A stretch of 64,000 nucleotides of DNA from Streptomyces sp. NBC_00414 (GTDB lineage Bacteria > Actinomycetota > Actinomycetes > Streptomycetales > Streptomycetaceae): positions 6,448,001 to 6,512,000 of the forward strand of contig NZ_CP107935.1 of assembly GCF_036038375.1 (NCBI RefSeq), read 5' to 3'. Below the pieces are notes generated by a model, which worked only from the letters and a program-made list of their open reading frames with translations, made no database searches and was not told the origin of the DNA. Of this stretch, positions 1 through 8,330 are shown piece after piece. Numbering within the stretch: position 1 is the stretch's first letter; each line of letters begins with the position of its first letter. Position numbers and translations under genes: made by a program.

Positions 1-183
1 ACCCGGCTGGGGAGGCAACTGGTGAAGAAGGGATTCGGCAAGTACTACACACAGGGCCCGGGACCGCGCTGGGGCGAGGGCGACCGGCGCAACGTCGAGG
101 CGTTCCAGCGCGCGCAGGGATGGCGCGGCGGGGCGGCGGACGGCTACCCGGGGCCGGAGACCTGGCGGCGCCTCTTCTCCTAG
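1..183 (+). CDS. Peptidoglycan-binding domain protein, C-terminal part (5' end outside window)
   Basis: The first 60 codons are open from the window edge to a TAG at 181-183. The visible peptide has the layout of the C-terminal peptidoglycan-binding domain common in secreted Streptomyces proteins: a TRLGRQLVKKGFG start, a GPGPRWGEGDRRNVEAFQRA core and a GYPGPETWRRLF end. It would anchor an extracellular enzyme or structural protein to the cell wall. The catalytic or N-terminal part lies outside the window, so the full protein cannot be named. Confidence 0.75.
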   Translation, partial: TRLGRQLVKKGFGKYYTQGPGPRWGEGDRRNVEAFQRAQGWRGGAADGYPGPETWRRLFS

Positions 184-238
184 CGCCCTGCTCTCAGCGC
201 TCGGCTCTCAGCGCCCTGCTCTCAGGGCTCGGCTCTCA
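183..238. repeat. 28-bp direct repeat, two copies
   Basis: Units 183-210 and 211-238 differ at one position; each unit is itself two related 14-bp halves containing GCTCTCAG. It sits between the stop of the upstream gene and the SPFH gene. No palindromic terminator is obvious in it. Confidence 0.6.
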
Positions 239-319
239 GGCCCGGTTCTCGGAGCCCTTCTCTCACGGCGGTTCGTTCCACACGGCAGTTCTTCCCGGTG
301 CGGAGGCACGGAGGCACGT

Positions 320-1510
320 ATGAGTACGACGACCACTTCACACTCCCCGGAGTCCGAGGGGCCGCCCGAGGCGGCCGGTCGGGACACCGGCGGCCGGGAG
401 GCGGGTGGCCGCGGGGCGCGGGTCATCCACAACGAGGCGACCACCGAGATCCCGGTCCACCTGCTGTTCCGCGACGAGCCCGAGCCGGTGTCCGTGGCCC
501 TCGCGCCCGCCGTCGTGAGCCGCAGGCGGGGCACCGGCGAACAGCCGCGGATCGCCCGGCGCACCCCGCCCCCGCTGCGGCCGAGGCCCACCCCGGACGT
601 CGACCCCGACCTGGTGGAGCGGCCCGCCCGGGTGCTGCCGGGCATGGCCGGAGTGCTGGCCGGCGCCGTCGGTGCGACCGGGTGCGTCCTGGCGTCGTGG
701 TGGGCGGGCGCCCTGCCGCCGCTCGCCGTGGACGCGCTGGGCCTGCCGGCGCACACCGGTGCCGGGCTCGGCGGCCCGCAGTGGGCGGCGCTCGCGGGCT
801 GCGGCGCGCTCGCCCTGTTCGGGTTCGGCGGGCTGGCACGCGGCCGCACCGGACGCGCCTGGGTGCTGGGCCTGTTCGGCCGCTACCGTGGCACGGTCCG
901 GCGCACCGGGCTCATGTGGGTGAACCCGCTGGTGCTGCGCCGCCGGATCGACGTACGGCTGCGGCACTGGCGGAGCGAGGCGATGCCCGCGGTCGACGCG
1001 AACGGGGTCGCGCTGCGTGTCGTCGTGCTCGTCGTCTGGCGGGTGCGGGACACCGCCCGCGCCGCGCTCGGGGTCGAGGACCATCAGCTGTATCTGCGCG
1101 AGTGCGTGGAGGCGGCGCTCGCCCGGGTGCTCGCCCAGCTGCCGGCCGACCTCTCGCCGAACTCGCCGGGAGCGGCGGACGCCGCGACCCTGCGCAACAC
1201 GGAGGCCGTCAGTGACTCGCTGACCCGTCTGGTGGCGGCGGAGGCGGCGGCGGTCGGTCTCCAGGTGTACTCGGCGCAGCCGCTCGGGGTGGAGTACGCG
1301 CCCGAGATCGCCGCCGTGATGCAGCGCCGCCGGATCGCGGCCCTGGACGCCCAGCACCGCGACAAGGTCCTCACCTCGGTCGTCGACTCCGTCGAGGACA
1401 CGGTGACCCGGCTGACGCTGCGCGGACTCGTCGAGCTCGACGACTACGAGCGCAAGGCCCTGGTGAAGGACCTGACGGTGGCGTTCTATACGGGGCATGG
1501 AGATCGATGA
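320..1510 (+). CDS. SPFH (band 7/prohibitin-like) domain membrane protein
   Basis: A 396-residue protein. Residues 1-105 are hydrophilic and Pro/Arg-rich. Two hydrophobic segments follow (about 106-130 and 153-173). The remainder (about 186-390) has the SPFH pattern: a short GRYRGTVRRTG entry, a strand-rich part with a VVVLVVWRVRDT core, and a helical C-terminus with QRRRIAALDAQ. SPFH proteins assemble membrane-associated scaffolds; the client here is unknown. The gene overlaps the following kinase gene by 14 bp, so the two are probably co-transcribed. The start is the ATG at 320, 14 nt downstream of a GGAGG-like stretch. Family assignment is firm, role is not. Confidence 0.82.
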   Translation: MSTTTTSHSPESEGPPEAAGRDTGGREAGGRGARVIHNEATTEIPVHLLFRDEPEPVSVALAPAVVSRRRGTGEQPRIARRTPPPLRPRPTPDVDPDLVERPARVLPGMAGVLAGAVGATGCVLASWWAGALPPLAVDALGLPAHTGAGLGGPQWAALAGCGALALFGFGGLARGRTGRAWVLGLFGRYRGTVRRTGLMWVNPLVLRRRIDVRLRHWRSEAMPAVDANGVALRVVVLVVWRVRDTARAALGVEDHQLYLRECVEAALARVLAQLPADLSPNSPGAADAATLRNTEAVSDSLTRLVAAEAAAVGLQVYSAQPLGVEYAPEIAAVMQRRRIAALDAQHRDKVLTSVVDSVEDTVTRLTLRGLVELDDYERKALVKDLTVAFYTGHGDR

Positions 1511-2297
1511 CCCCCGCACCCCCACCGCCGACCCCCACGCCCCCACCACCGCCGGCCCCCACGCCCCTACCGCCCCCGACCCCCACGCCTCCGCCGCCAC
1601 CGACCCCCACGCCTCCGCCGCCACCGACGGCCCCCACACCCTCGCCGACCTCGCCTCGGACGCCTGGAGCCTGACCGAGGACACCCCGCGGGCCGTACTG
1701 GGCCTGGCGGGGCCGCCCGGCGCCGGCAAGTCCACCTTCGCCCGCGCCCTGGTCGAGCGGCTCGGCGAGGGCGCCGCCTATCTGCCGCTCGACGGCTTCC
1801 ACCTCTCCAACGCCCAGCTGGCACGCCTCGGCCTGACGGCCCGCAAGGGCTCCGAGCCGAGCTTCGACGTGTGGGGATACGTCGATCTGCTGCGCCGGGT
1901 CCTCGACGAGACGGTCCGCGACATCTACGTACCGGACTACGACCGCACGCTCCACGAGCCCGTCGCCGCGCGGCACCTGGTGCCGCCGGCCGCCCGGCTC
2001 GTCGTCACCGAGGGGAACTATCTCGCCTGCGATCTGCCGGGATGGCGGGACGCGTACGTGCTCATGGGGGAGTGCTGGTACGTGGAGGCGCCGGGGGACG
2101 TGCGGCAGGAGCGGCTGGTGGAGCGGCAGTTGGCGGGCGGCAAGGACAAGGCGCGGGCGCGGGACTGGGTGGCCACCAACGACGACCCGAACGGGGAACT
2201 GGTGGAGAAGTCACGGGACCGGTGTCACCGGATCCTCTCCACGATCGGCCTCCCCGTCGGCCCCTCCGAGATTGGTATGGACCCATCCCGTTTTTGA
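1497..2297 (+). CDS. Nucleoside/nucleotide kinase family P-loop protein
   Basis: A 266-residue protein with a Walker A motif (GPPGAGKST, 72-80), a DGFHLSN motif near residue 100 and a YVDLLRRVLDETVRDIYVP segment, the combination seen in uridine-kinase/pantothenate-kinase-like sugar or nucleoside kinases. It probably phosphorylates a small cytoplasmic metabolite; the substrate cannot be read from sequence. The first 45 residues are low-complexity (repeated DPHA and APT blocks) and encoded by short tandem repeats, so the true start may vary. The ATG at 1497 overlaps the end of the SPFH gene and is the only plausible upstream start in this frame. Confidence 0.75.
   Translation: MEIDDPRTPTADPHAPTTAGPHAPTAPDPHASAATDPHASAATDGPHTLADLASDAWSLTEDTPRAVLGLAGPPGAGKSTFARALVERLGEGAAYLPLDGFHLSNAQLARLGLTARKGSEPSFDVWGYVDLLRRVLDETVRDIYVPDYDRTLHEPVAARHLVPPAARLVVTEGNYLACDLPGWRDAYVLMGECWYVEAPGDVRQERLVERQLAGGKDKARARDWVATNDDPNGELVEKSRDRCHRILSTIGLPVGPSEIGMDPSRF
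1577..1624. repeat. 24-bp perfect tandem repeat (x2) inside the kinase gene
   Basis: Two identical 24-bp units, 1577-1600 and 1601-1624, encode a duplicated eight-residue block within the Pro/His/Ala-rich N-terminus. Copy-number change would keep the reading frame. Confidence 0.75.
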
Positions 2298-2342
2298 CGT
2301 GGACTTGATATGGACACAGCCAAGTCCTGGCAATAATCTGGT

Positions 2343-2358
2343 ACTTGGTCTAGACCTG
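2343..2358. promoter_or_regulatory. DasR-responsive element (dre) upstream of the LPMO gene
   Basis: The sequence ACTTGGTCTAGACCTG contains TGGTCTAGACC, matching the DasR operator core (ACTGGTCTAGACCACT is the consensus I recall) except at its flanks. It lies 127 nt upstream of the start of a chitin-active gene, the expected target class. DasR represses until N-acetylglucosamine-derived sugar phosphates accumulate. Binding is inferred from the match. Confidence 0.75.
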
Positions 2359-2484
2359 AATCATCGCCTCGGACCCACACGGATTCACTCGGCTTCACCC
2401 GGGCCCCTTCGGACCCACCTCCACGCATCGCGATGCGCACGCACGGCTCACGGAACTTCCCCCACGTTCTCCAGGAGCGGCAGC

Positions 2485-3129
2485 ATGCGAGAAACTCCCC
2501 AGTCGACCCTCCGGCCGACTCCCACCCCCCGAAAGCGGCTGAAGTGGTACGCCGCCGCCGTCGGGCTCGCCACCACCGGAGCGATCGTCCTCTCCAGCGG
2601 CGGTGCCACCGGCCACGGCTACACGGATCTCCCCATCAGCCGGCAGAAGCTCTGCCAGAACGGCGCCGTGGCCAACTGCGGTGACATCCAGTGGGAACCC
2701 CAGAGCGTCGAGGGCCCCAAGGGCTTCCCGGCGGCCGGGCCCGCGGACGGTCAGATCTGTTCCGCGAACCACGCCAACTTCGGCGCGCTGAACAAGGCGA
2801 CGACACCCTCGGGCGGCGCCTGGCCGACGACCAAGGTCAGCGGCGGGCAGAGCTACACCTTCCGCTGGCAGTTCACGGCCCGGCACTCCACGACCGACTT
2901 CAAGTACTACCTGACCAAGAGCGGCTGGAACCAGAACGCTCCGCTGACCCGGTCCGCGCTGGACACCACGCCGTTCCTGACCGTCCCCTACAGCGGTCAG
3001 CCCCCGGCGACGCTCTCGCACAGCGGCACCCTGCCGTCGGGCAGGAGCGGACACCACGTCATCCTCGCGGTGTGGACGATCGCCGACACGGGCAACGCGT
3101 TCTACGCCTGCTCGGACGTCACCTTCTGA
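2485..3129 (+). CDS. Secreted AA10 lytic polysaccharide monooxygenase (chitin-binding/cleaving)
   Basis: A 214-residue protein. A signal peptide with basic start and hydrophobic core ends just before His44, giving a mature N-terminus HGYTDLPISR, the copper-binding histidine brace of AA10 enzymes. A second conserved His lies in NHANFG, and the C-terminal ADTGNAFYACSDV has the axial Phe. Cysteines in CQNG, NCGD, ICSAN and YACSD would form disulfides. The length fits a single-domain LPMO without an added binding module. The ATG at 2485 is preceded by AGGAGCGG. A DasR site upstream supports a chitin role. Cellulose activity cannot be excluded from sequence alone. Confidence 0.92.
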   Translation: MRETPQSTLRPTPTPRKRLKWYAAAVGLATTGAIVLSSGGATGHGYTDLPISRQKLCQNGAVANCGDIQWEPQSVEGPKGFPAAGPADGQICSANHANFGALNKATTPSGGAWPTTKVSGGQSYTFRWQFTARHSTTDFKYYLTKSGWNQNAPLTRSALDTTPFLTVPYSGQPPATLSHSGTLPSGRSGHHVILAVWTIADTGNAFYACSDVTF

Positions 3130-3135
3130 CCGCCC

Positions 3136-3159
3136 GGCGGGCGTCTTGCGGCGCCCGCC
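3136..3159 (+). terminator. Hairpin after the LPMO gene
   Basis: An 8-bp perfect GC stem (GGCGGGCG/CGCCCGCC) with an 8-nt loop begins 7 nt after the stop codon. No U tract follows, as is usual for Streptomyces terminators. Confidence 0.55.
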
Positions 3160-3274
3160 GCGCAACTCTGAGCATCCCTTGAGGATCTCCGCCACCCCCC
3201 ACGGGTAGGTTCCACGCACGTCGACATGACCATGACGGCGTGCGTGGAGCTGCACCGAATGTCGGGGGACGACC

Positions 3275-3841
3275 ATGGATCTCTTCTTCTACGCGCTGCC
3301 CGGGCTGATCGCGGCCGCGATGCTGTTCCTGGCGAGCAGGGTGATCCGGCGCTCGCTGCAGCTCCGGCGCATCTGGAACAGCGGGCTGACCGCCGAGGCG
3401 CGCTGTCTGCGCACGTACACGACGACCAGCGGCGGCAGCGGCGACTCCTCCGTGCACACGACACTGCACCACGTCTACGAGTTCACGGCCCGGGACGGGC
3501 GCAGCATCCGTTTCGAGGAGGAGGACGGGCCGGGCACGATCGTCGAGGGTGACCTCGTCGTCGTGTACTACGCCGAGGGCGAGATGGTGAGGGCCACCGC
3601 CAGGCCGCCGGGCCACGGCAGGAACACGGCGCGGACCGCGGTGGCCCTGACGTTCCTCGGACTGATCGTGGCGGCCTGCGTCGGCTTCGCGGTCACCTAC
3701 GCCGAGATGTCCGAGGCGGGCGACTCCCTCTCCGATGACTCCGACCAGGTGTTCGACGACTTCAAGTGGCCGGGGCCGGACGGCACCACCATCACGGGCC
3801 CGGACGGCGTGACCGTCACGGTGCCCCCGCAGGTGCCCTGA
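3275..3841 (+). CDS. DUF3592 domain membrane protein
   Basis: A 188-residue protein with an N-terminal membrane segment (about 4-22), a central soluble beta-rich part (about 35-110, ending VVVYYAEGEM) and a second membrane segment (about 118-138), then an acidic Gly/Asp-rich tail. This two-helix-flanking-a-beta-domain layout is that of DUF3592 proteins, whose function is not established. It stands alone between a terminator-like hairpin and the acyl-CoA ligase gene. Confidence 0.7.
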   Translation: MDLFFYALPGLIAAAMLFLASRVIRRSLQLRRIWNSGLTAEARCLRTYTTTSGGSGDSSVHTTLHHVYEFTARDGRSIRFEEEDGPGTIVEGDLVVVYYAEGEMVRATARPPGHGRNTARTAVALTFLGLIVAACVGFAVTYAEMSEAGDSLSDDSDQVFDDFKWPGPDGTTITGPDGVTVTVPPQVP

Positions 3842-3896
3842 CGGGCGGTCCCGGAGCCCTCCTCATCTGACGCTCCGTCAACTACCCTGCGCCCCC

Positions 3897-5582
3897 ATGG
3901 GAGCCAGCAGCGTGGGGACCGGGAGTGCGGGAGCCGGCCGGCGTACCGTCGCCGAGCTCGTACAGGAGCGGTGGGGTGATCACCGGCCGGGTCTGTGGTT
4001 CGAGGAGCGCACCCTGACGCACCACGAGGTGGCCGCGGGCGCGGCGGCGCGGGCCGCACTGCTCACCGACCTGCTGCCGCCCCGCGCGCAGCCGCACGTG
4101 GGGGTGCTGCTCGACAACACTCCCGAGTTCCCCCTCTGGCTGGGCGCCGCGGCCCTCGCGGGCGCGGCCGTGGCAGGGATCAACCCCACCCGCCGAGGCC
4201 CCGAACTCGCCCGCGACATCCTCCACACCGAATGCGGTGTCCTGGTCACCGAGCGGACCCACCTCCCGCTCCTCGACGGCCTTGAACTCCCCGGCGTACG
4301 CGTCCTGGTGACCGGCACGGAGGCCTACGAGGAACTGCTCGCGCCGTACGCGGACGCCGGCCCCGGGCCGGGGACGGCCGCGGGGGTCACCCCGGAGAGC
4401 CGCTTCCTCCTCTACTTCACCTCCGGTTCGACCGGCGCGCCCAAGGCGGCGATCTGCTCGCAGGGGCGGATCGCGGCGGCCGGGCGGTCGCTGGCCGGCC
4501 ACTTCGGGGTGCGCGCGGACGACGTGCACTACATCTGCATGCCGATGTTCCACGGCAACGCGGTGATCGCCGACTGGGCACCCGCCCTCGCGGCCGGCGC
4601 GGGCGTGGCGCTGCGGCGCCGCTTCTCGGCCTCGGGCTTCCTGACGGACGTAAGGACCTACGGGGCCACGTACTTCACCTACGTCGGGCGCGCCGTCCAG
4701 TACATCCTGCAGACCCCGGCCCGCGCCGACGACCGCGACAACCCGCTGCGCACGGGCTTCGGGACGGAGGCGGGGGCGGTGGACGCGGCCGCCTTCGAGG
4801 AGCGGTTCGGAGTGCGCCTCGTGGAGGGCTACGGATCGTCGGAGGGCGGGGCGGCGATCCAGTGGACGCCCGGGACGCCCAAGGGAGCGACCGGGCGGGC
4901 GGCGCCCGGCGACGACCTCGCGGTGATCGATCCGCGGACCCGCACCGAGTGCCCCGCGGCGGTCTTCGGCCCCGACGGCCTGCTGCTCAACGGGCGGGAG
5001 GCGATAGGCGAGCTGGTGAACCGCGGCCCCAACGCCTTCGAGGGCTACTGGCGCAATCCGGCGGCGGAGGCGGCGCGGGGCGGGGGCGGCTGGTACTGGA
5101 CCGGCGACCTCTTCTACCGGGACGCCGACGGGTACCTGTACTTCGCGGGCCGTACGGACGACAGGCTGCGCGTCGACAGCGAGAACCTGGCCGCCGCGGT
5201 GATCGAGAACATCCTCGCCCGCTACGAGGGCGCGGACGCCGTGGCCGTGTACGCCGTCCCCGACCCGGTGGCGGGCGACCAGGTCATGGCCACCGTGGCC
5301 GGTACGTTCGAACCGCGAGCCTTCGAGGCCTTCCTGCGCGCCCAGCCGGACCTGGGCACCAAGATGGCCCCCCGGTTCGTACGGGTACTCGACCGGATGC
5401 CGGTCACCGCCACCAACAAGATCCACCGGGCGGGGCTGCGCCGGGAGGGCTTCCGGTGCGCGGACCCGGTGTGGTGGCGCCCGCCGGGGGAGCCGGGGTA
5501 CCGGCCGCTGAGCGGGGCGGACGTCGAGGAACTGGTGGCGCGGTACCGGGAGCGGGGGCGCGAGGAGCTGCTGCTCAGGTGA
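3897..5582 (+). CDS. Acyl-CoA ligase (AMP-binding family, FadD-like)
   Basis: A 561-residue adenylate-forming enzyme activating a carboxylic acid to its CoA thioester with ATP. Visible motifs in order: YFTSGSTGAPK (173-183, phosphate-binding loop), GYGSSEGG (A5), YWTGDL (A7), GRTDDRLRVDSEN (A8 hinge) and NKIHRAGLRREG (A10 with the catalytic Lys). The NPTRRGPELARDI stretch resembles the mycobacterial FadD17-type group. No substrate-specific neighbours are present, so chain length and fatty-acid versus steroid-side-chain substrate are open. The gene ends 11 nt before a bidirectional terminator shared with tRNA-Lys. Confidence 0.85.
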   Translation: MGASSVGTGSAGAGRRTVAELVQERWGDHRPGLWFEERTLTHHEVAAGAAARAALLTDLLPPRAQPHVGVLLDNTPEFPLWLGAAALAGAAVAGINPTRRGPELARDILHTECGVLVTERTHLPLLDGLELPGVRVLVTGTEAYEELLAPYADAGPGPGTAAGVTPESRFLLYFTSGSTGAPKAAICSQGRIAAAGRSLAGHFGVRADDVHYICMPMFHGNAVIADWAPALAAGAGVALRRRFSASGFLTDVRTYGATYFTYVGRAVQYILQTPARADDRDNPLRTGFGTEAGAVDAAAFEERFGVRLVEGYGSSEGGAAIQWTPGTPKGATGRAAPGDDLAVIDPRTRTECPAAVFGPDGLLLNGREAIGELVNRGPNAFEGYWRNPAAEAARGGGGWYWTGDLFYRDADGYLYFAGRTDDRLRVDSENLAAAVIENILARYEGADAVAVYAVPDPVAGDQVMATVAGTFEPRAFEAFLRAQPDLGTKMAPRFVRVLDRMPVTATNKIHRAGLRREGFRCADPVWWRPPGEPGYRPLSGADVEELVARYRERGREELLLR

Positions 5583-5593
5583 GGTGCAACGCA

Positions 5594-5621
5594 AAAGGCC
5601 CCCGCTCTCACGGAGGCCTTT
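5594..5621. terminator. Bidirectional terminator between the acyl-CoA ligase gene and tRNA-Lys
   Basis: Inverted repeat with AAAGGCC/GGCCTTT arms extended by CCG/CGG around one mismatch and a 6-nt loop, with A- and T-rich edges on either side. It serves the ligase gene on the plus strand and the tRNA on the minus strand. Confidence 0.65.
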
Positions 5622-5627
5622 CTTCTG

Positions 5628-5701
5628 TGCGCCGCCAGGGACTCGAACCCCGGACCCGCTGATTAAGAGTCAGCTGCTCTAACCAACTGAGCTAGCGGCG
5701 C
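5628..5701 (-). tRNA. tRNA-Lys (anticodon CTT)
   Basis: The reverse complement folds as a 74-nt tRNA with acceptor GCGCCGC/GCGGCGC, discriminator A, D-arm GCTCAGTTGGTTAGAGC, anticodon loop ACTCTTAAT (CTT) and T-loop GGTTCGAGTCC. CCA is not encoded. The tRNA sequence is identical to the copy at 20506-20579. Confidence 0.97.
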
Positions 5702-5856
5702 GTGACTCCCGCCGACCGCTCTCGCGGCTGGCGACAGGGAAAATACTACCCGGTCCGCGGGGGTGCTCCGGACCACCGGCGGACCATGGGCCGACCACGG
5801 GCGGTCGGCCGATGGAGGCCCGGTTGTCGCCCGGACGGCCTGCTCGGACGGCCCGC

Positions 5857-6615
5857 TCAGATGGCCAGCGAGAGAAGCACCGGTGCCGCGCCCCGGTTCA
5901 GCGTGTTCGCCGCCTCGCGCAGCCGGTGGGCGTGCTCCACCGGGAGGGAGAGGGCGAGGCAGCCCACGGCCGAACCCGCCGTGATGGGGACCGCCGCGCA
6001 GACCGTGCCGATCGCGTACTCCTGGAGGTCGAGCACGGGCACGGTGGGTGCCTGGGCGTCGAGCCGGGACAGGAGCACCCGTTCGTTCGTGATGGTGCGC
6101 GAGGTGAGCCGGGCCATCCGGTGGCGGGAGAGGTGGTCGCGCCGGCCGTTGAGGTCGAGCTGGCCGAGCAGGCTCTTGCCGATCGCGCTGGCGTGCGCCG
6201 CGGAGCGGAAGTCCACCCACTCGTTGACCGCCGGGGTGGCCGGGCCCTCCGCGCACTGGGTGACGTGGATCTCACCGTCCACGTACCGGCTCATGTAGAC
6301 GGCGGCGCCGACCGAGTCGCGCAGCCGGTCGAGGTTCCGCTGGAGCTGGCCGCGCAGGGCCTCGTCCCGGTCGCGCACGGAGCCCAGCCGGCCGAAGGCC
6401 TCCCCGGTGACGTACGCCCCGTCCGCGAGCTGTTCGACGTAGCCCTCGCGGCGCAGCATGCGCAGGAGCGCGGTGAGGCGCTCGGTTTCGAGGCCGGTGT
6501 GCCGGGCGAGCTCGACGTCGGTGACGCCGGTGGTGTGCCGTGCCACGGTTTCCAGGACGCGCAGGGCGTCCTGCGCCGAGTGGTACGGCGCGGTCGGCTC
6601 ATGCTTCAGGGCCAC
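5857..6615 (-). CDS. IclR-family transcriptional regulator
   Basis: A 252-residue protein with an N-terminal winged helix-turn-helix (about 10-75, with TDVELARHTGLETERLTALLRML) and a C-terminal IclR effector domain (about 85-250, containing SAAHASAIGKSLL and AIGTVCAAVPI). It is transcribed in the same direction as, and downstream of, the ehu transporter genes and probably controls that locus in response to the imported compound or a metabolite. The 256-bp gap before it holds a TGGCATATGCCA palindrome that may be its operator. Confidence 0.88.
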   Translation of the reverse strand: MALKHEPTAPYHSAQDALRVLETVARHTTGVTDVELARHTGLETERLTALLRMLRREGYVEQLADGAYVTGEAFGRLGSVRDRDEALRGQLQRNLDRLRDSVGAAVYMSRYVDGEIHVTQCAEGPATPAVNEWVDFRSAAHASAIGKSLLGQLDLNGRRDHLSRHRMARLTSRTITNERVLLSRLDAQAPTVPVLDLQEYAIGTVCAAVPITAGSAVGCLALSLPVEHAHRLREAANTLNRGAAPVLLSLAI

Positions 6616-6795
6616 GATTGTCCCCCTGCGCTTTTCGGCCCGGCGCGCGGGTCGACACGGTCCGCATCGGCCTGCACATCAACGCAGCCCGGTCGGCCGG
6701 GCCTCCTCCACGATAGCCGTCAAGGCGGGTGCGGGGAGGGGCGGTTGGCGGGATTGGTGGCGCATATCAGCCCCTTCAGCAGCGGCGCACGCGTG

Positions 6796-6807
6796 TGGCA
6801 TATGCCA
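6796..6807. promoter_or_regulatory. 12-bp palindrome TGGCATATGCCA
   Basis: Perfect palindrome in the 256-bp gap between the end of ehuA and the start of the IclR gene, 181 nt upstream of the latter. The rest of that gap shows no gene. The same core recurs at 21407-21420. An operator role is inferred only. Confidence 0.35.
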
Positions 6808-6871
6808 ACGTCATTGGCGCGAGCTGTGCGGTGCCGCACCGGATCGGCGCGACACCGCACGGCACCACGGT

Positions 6872-7690
6872 TCAGAGCAGCGCGCCGAGGAACTCCCGGG
6901 TCCTGTCGTGCTCCGGGTCGCCGAAGATCTTCTCCGGCGGGCCGGACTCCAGGACACGGCCCGAGTCGAACATCAGCACCTGGTCGGAGATGTCCCGGGC
7001 GAAGCTCATCTCGTGGGTCACGCAGAGCATCGTGATGTCGGTGCTGCGGGCGATGTCCCGCAGCACGTCCAGGACGCCCACGACCAGCTCGGGGTCGAGC
7101 GCGGACGTCACCTCGTCGAGGAGCAGCACCTGCGGCCGCATGGCGAGGGCCCGCGCGATGGCGACGCGCTGCTGCTGCCCGCCGGAGAGCTGGCTCGGGT
7201 ACTTGTCGATGTGCTCGGCCAGACCCACCAGGTCGAGCAGCTCACGGGCCCGCTCCTCGGCCGCGTCCTTGGACATGCCGAGCACGGTGACCGGCGCCTC
7301 GGTGATGTTGCGCAGCACCTTCATGTTGGGGAAGAGGTTGAACTGCTGGAAGACCATCCCGATGTTCTTGCGGACCTCGCGGATGTGCTTCTCGCCGGCC
7401 GGGACCAGCTTGCCGTTCTTCTCCTCGTGGGTGAGGTAGTCGCCGCCCACCTTGATCGTGCCCTCGTCGGGCTTCGTCAGGGTCATCAGCAGACGCAGGA
7501 TCGTCGTCTTGCCCGAGCCGGACGGGCCGATCAGCGTCACGTGCTTGCCGGAGGCGACGGAGAAGTCGAGCTCGTCGAGGACCGTGTTGTCGCCGAAGCG
7601 CTTGGTGACCTTGTCGAACCGGATCAGCTCGCTGCCGTCCACCGCCGGGTTCGCGGCGGAGTCTTCTGTCAGGGGGGTGTCAGCGGACAA
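6872..7690 (-). CDS. ehuA: EhuA-type ABC transporter ATP-binding protein
   Basis: A 272-residue ATPase with Walker A GPSGSGKTT, Q-loop VFQQFNLFPN, signature LSGGQQQRVAIARA, Walker B VLLLDEVTSALDP and switch His in VTHEM. It belongs to the polar-amino-acid importer group and closely follows the EhuA pattern of ectoine/hydroxyectoine importers. The TTG at 7690 is preferred: a GGAG lies 8 nt before it and the gene then overlaps ehuD by 11 bp. It energises uptake through EhuC/EhuD. The actual substrate may not be ectoine, because no ectoine hydrolase genes are nearby. Confidence 0.85.
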   Translation of the reverse strand: MSADTPLTEDSAANPAVDGSELIRFDKVTKRFGDNTVLDELDFSVASGKHVTLIGPSGSGKTTILRLLMTLTKPDEGTIKVGGDYLTHEEKNGKLVPAGEKHIREVRKNIGMVFQQFNLFPNMKVLRNITEAPVTVLGMSKDAAEERARELLDLVGLAEHIDKYPSQLSGGQQQRVAIARALAMRPQVLLLDEVTSALDPELVVGVLDVLRDIARSTDITMLCVTHEMSFARDISDQVLMFDSGRVLESGPPEKIFGDPEHDRTREFLGALL

Positions 7691-8330
7691 GACGTCGCTC
7701 CAGGGCTCGCATGAGGAGGGAAGCCGGATAGGAAATGAGGATGAAGGCCACGCCGATGACCGTCAGCGGCTCGGTGAACTGGAAGTTCTGCTGCGCGAAC
7801 AGGCGCGCCTCACCGAGCATGTCGAGGACGGTGATCGCCATCAGCATCGGCGTGTCCTTGAGCATCGAGATGACGTAGTTGCCCAGTGCGGGCACCACCC
7901 GGCGGATCGCCTGCGGCAGGATCACCGCGGTCCACGTCCGGGTCATGGGCAGGTTCAGTGCCGTGGCCGCTTCCCATTGGCCGGTCGGCACGCCCTCGAT
8001 GCCGGCCCGGTAGACCTGCATCGTGTACGTCGAGTAGTGCAGCCCGATCGCGACGACACCGGTGGTCATCGCGGAGAACGTGATGTCCCACTCGGGCAGT
8101 ACGTAGAAGAGGAAGAACAGCTGCACCAGCAGCGGGGTGTTGCGGATGAACTCGGTCACGACCCCGACCGGCCAGCGCACCCAGCGGGTCGGCGCCCGCA
8201 TCAGCAGCGCCCACACCAGCCCGAGGACGAAGGAGATCAGCGAGCCGAGCACCAGGGCCTGCAGGGTGACCAGCAGTCCGTCCCAGAAGTGCGGCATGAA
8301 GTCGCCGACGGCACTCCAGTCCCATGTCAT
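7680..8330 (-). CDS. ehuD: EhuD-type ABC transporter permease
   Basis: A 216-residue HisM-type amino-acid permease with several transmembrane helices and the cytoplasmic EAA-like loop (GVPTGQWEAATALNLPMTRTW). It pairs with EhuC to form the membrane channel. Its start overlaps the end of ehuC by an ATGA, and its end overlaps ehuA, indicating tight translational coupling. Confidence 0.85.
   Translation of the reverse strand: MTWDWSAVGDFMPHFWDGLLVTLQALVLGSLISFVLGLVWALLMRAPTRWVRWPVGVVTEFIRNTPLLVQLFFLFYVLPEWDITFSAMTTGVVAIGLHYSTYTMQVYRAGIEGVPTGQWEAATALNLPMTRTWTAVILPQAIRRVVPALGNYVISMLKDTPMLMAITVLDMLGEARLFAQQNFQFTEPLTVIGVAFILISYPASLLMRALERRLVR

Noticed and set aside
3882..5594. Minus-strand 570-codon frame opposite the acyl-CoA ligase
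   Set aside because: Antisense shadow of a gene with all adenylation motifs; no domain in the reverse translation.
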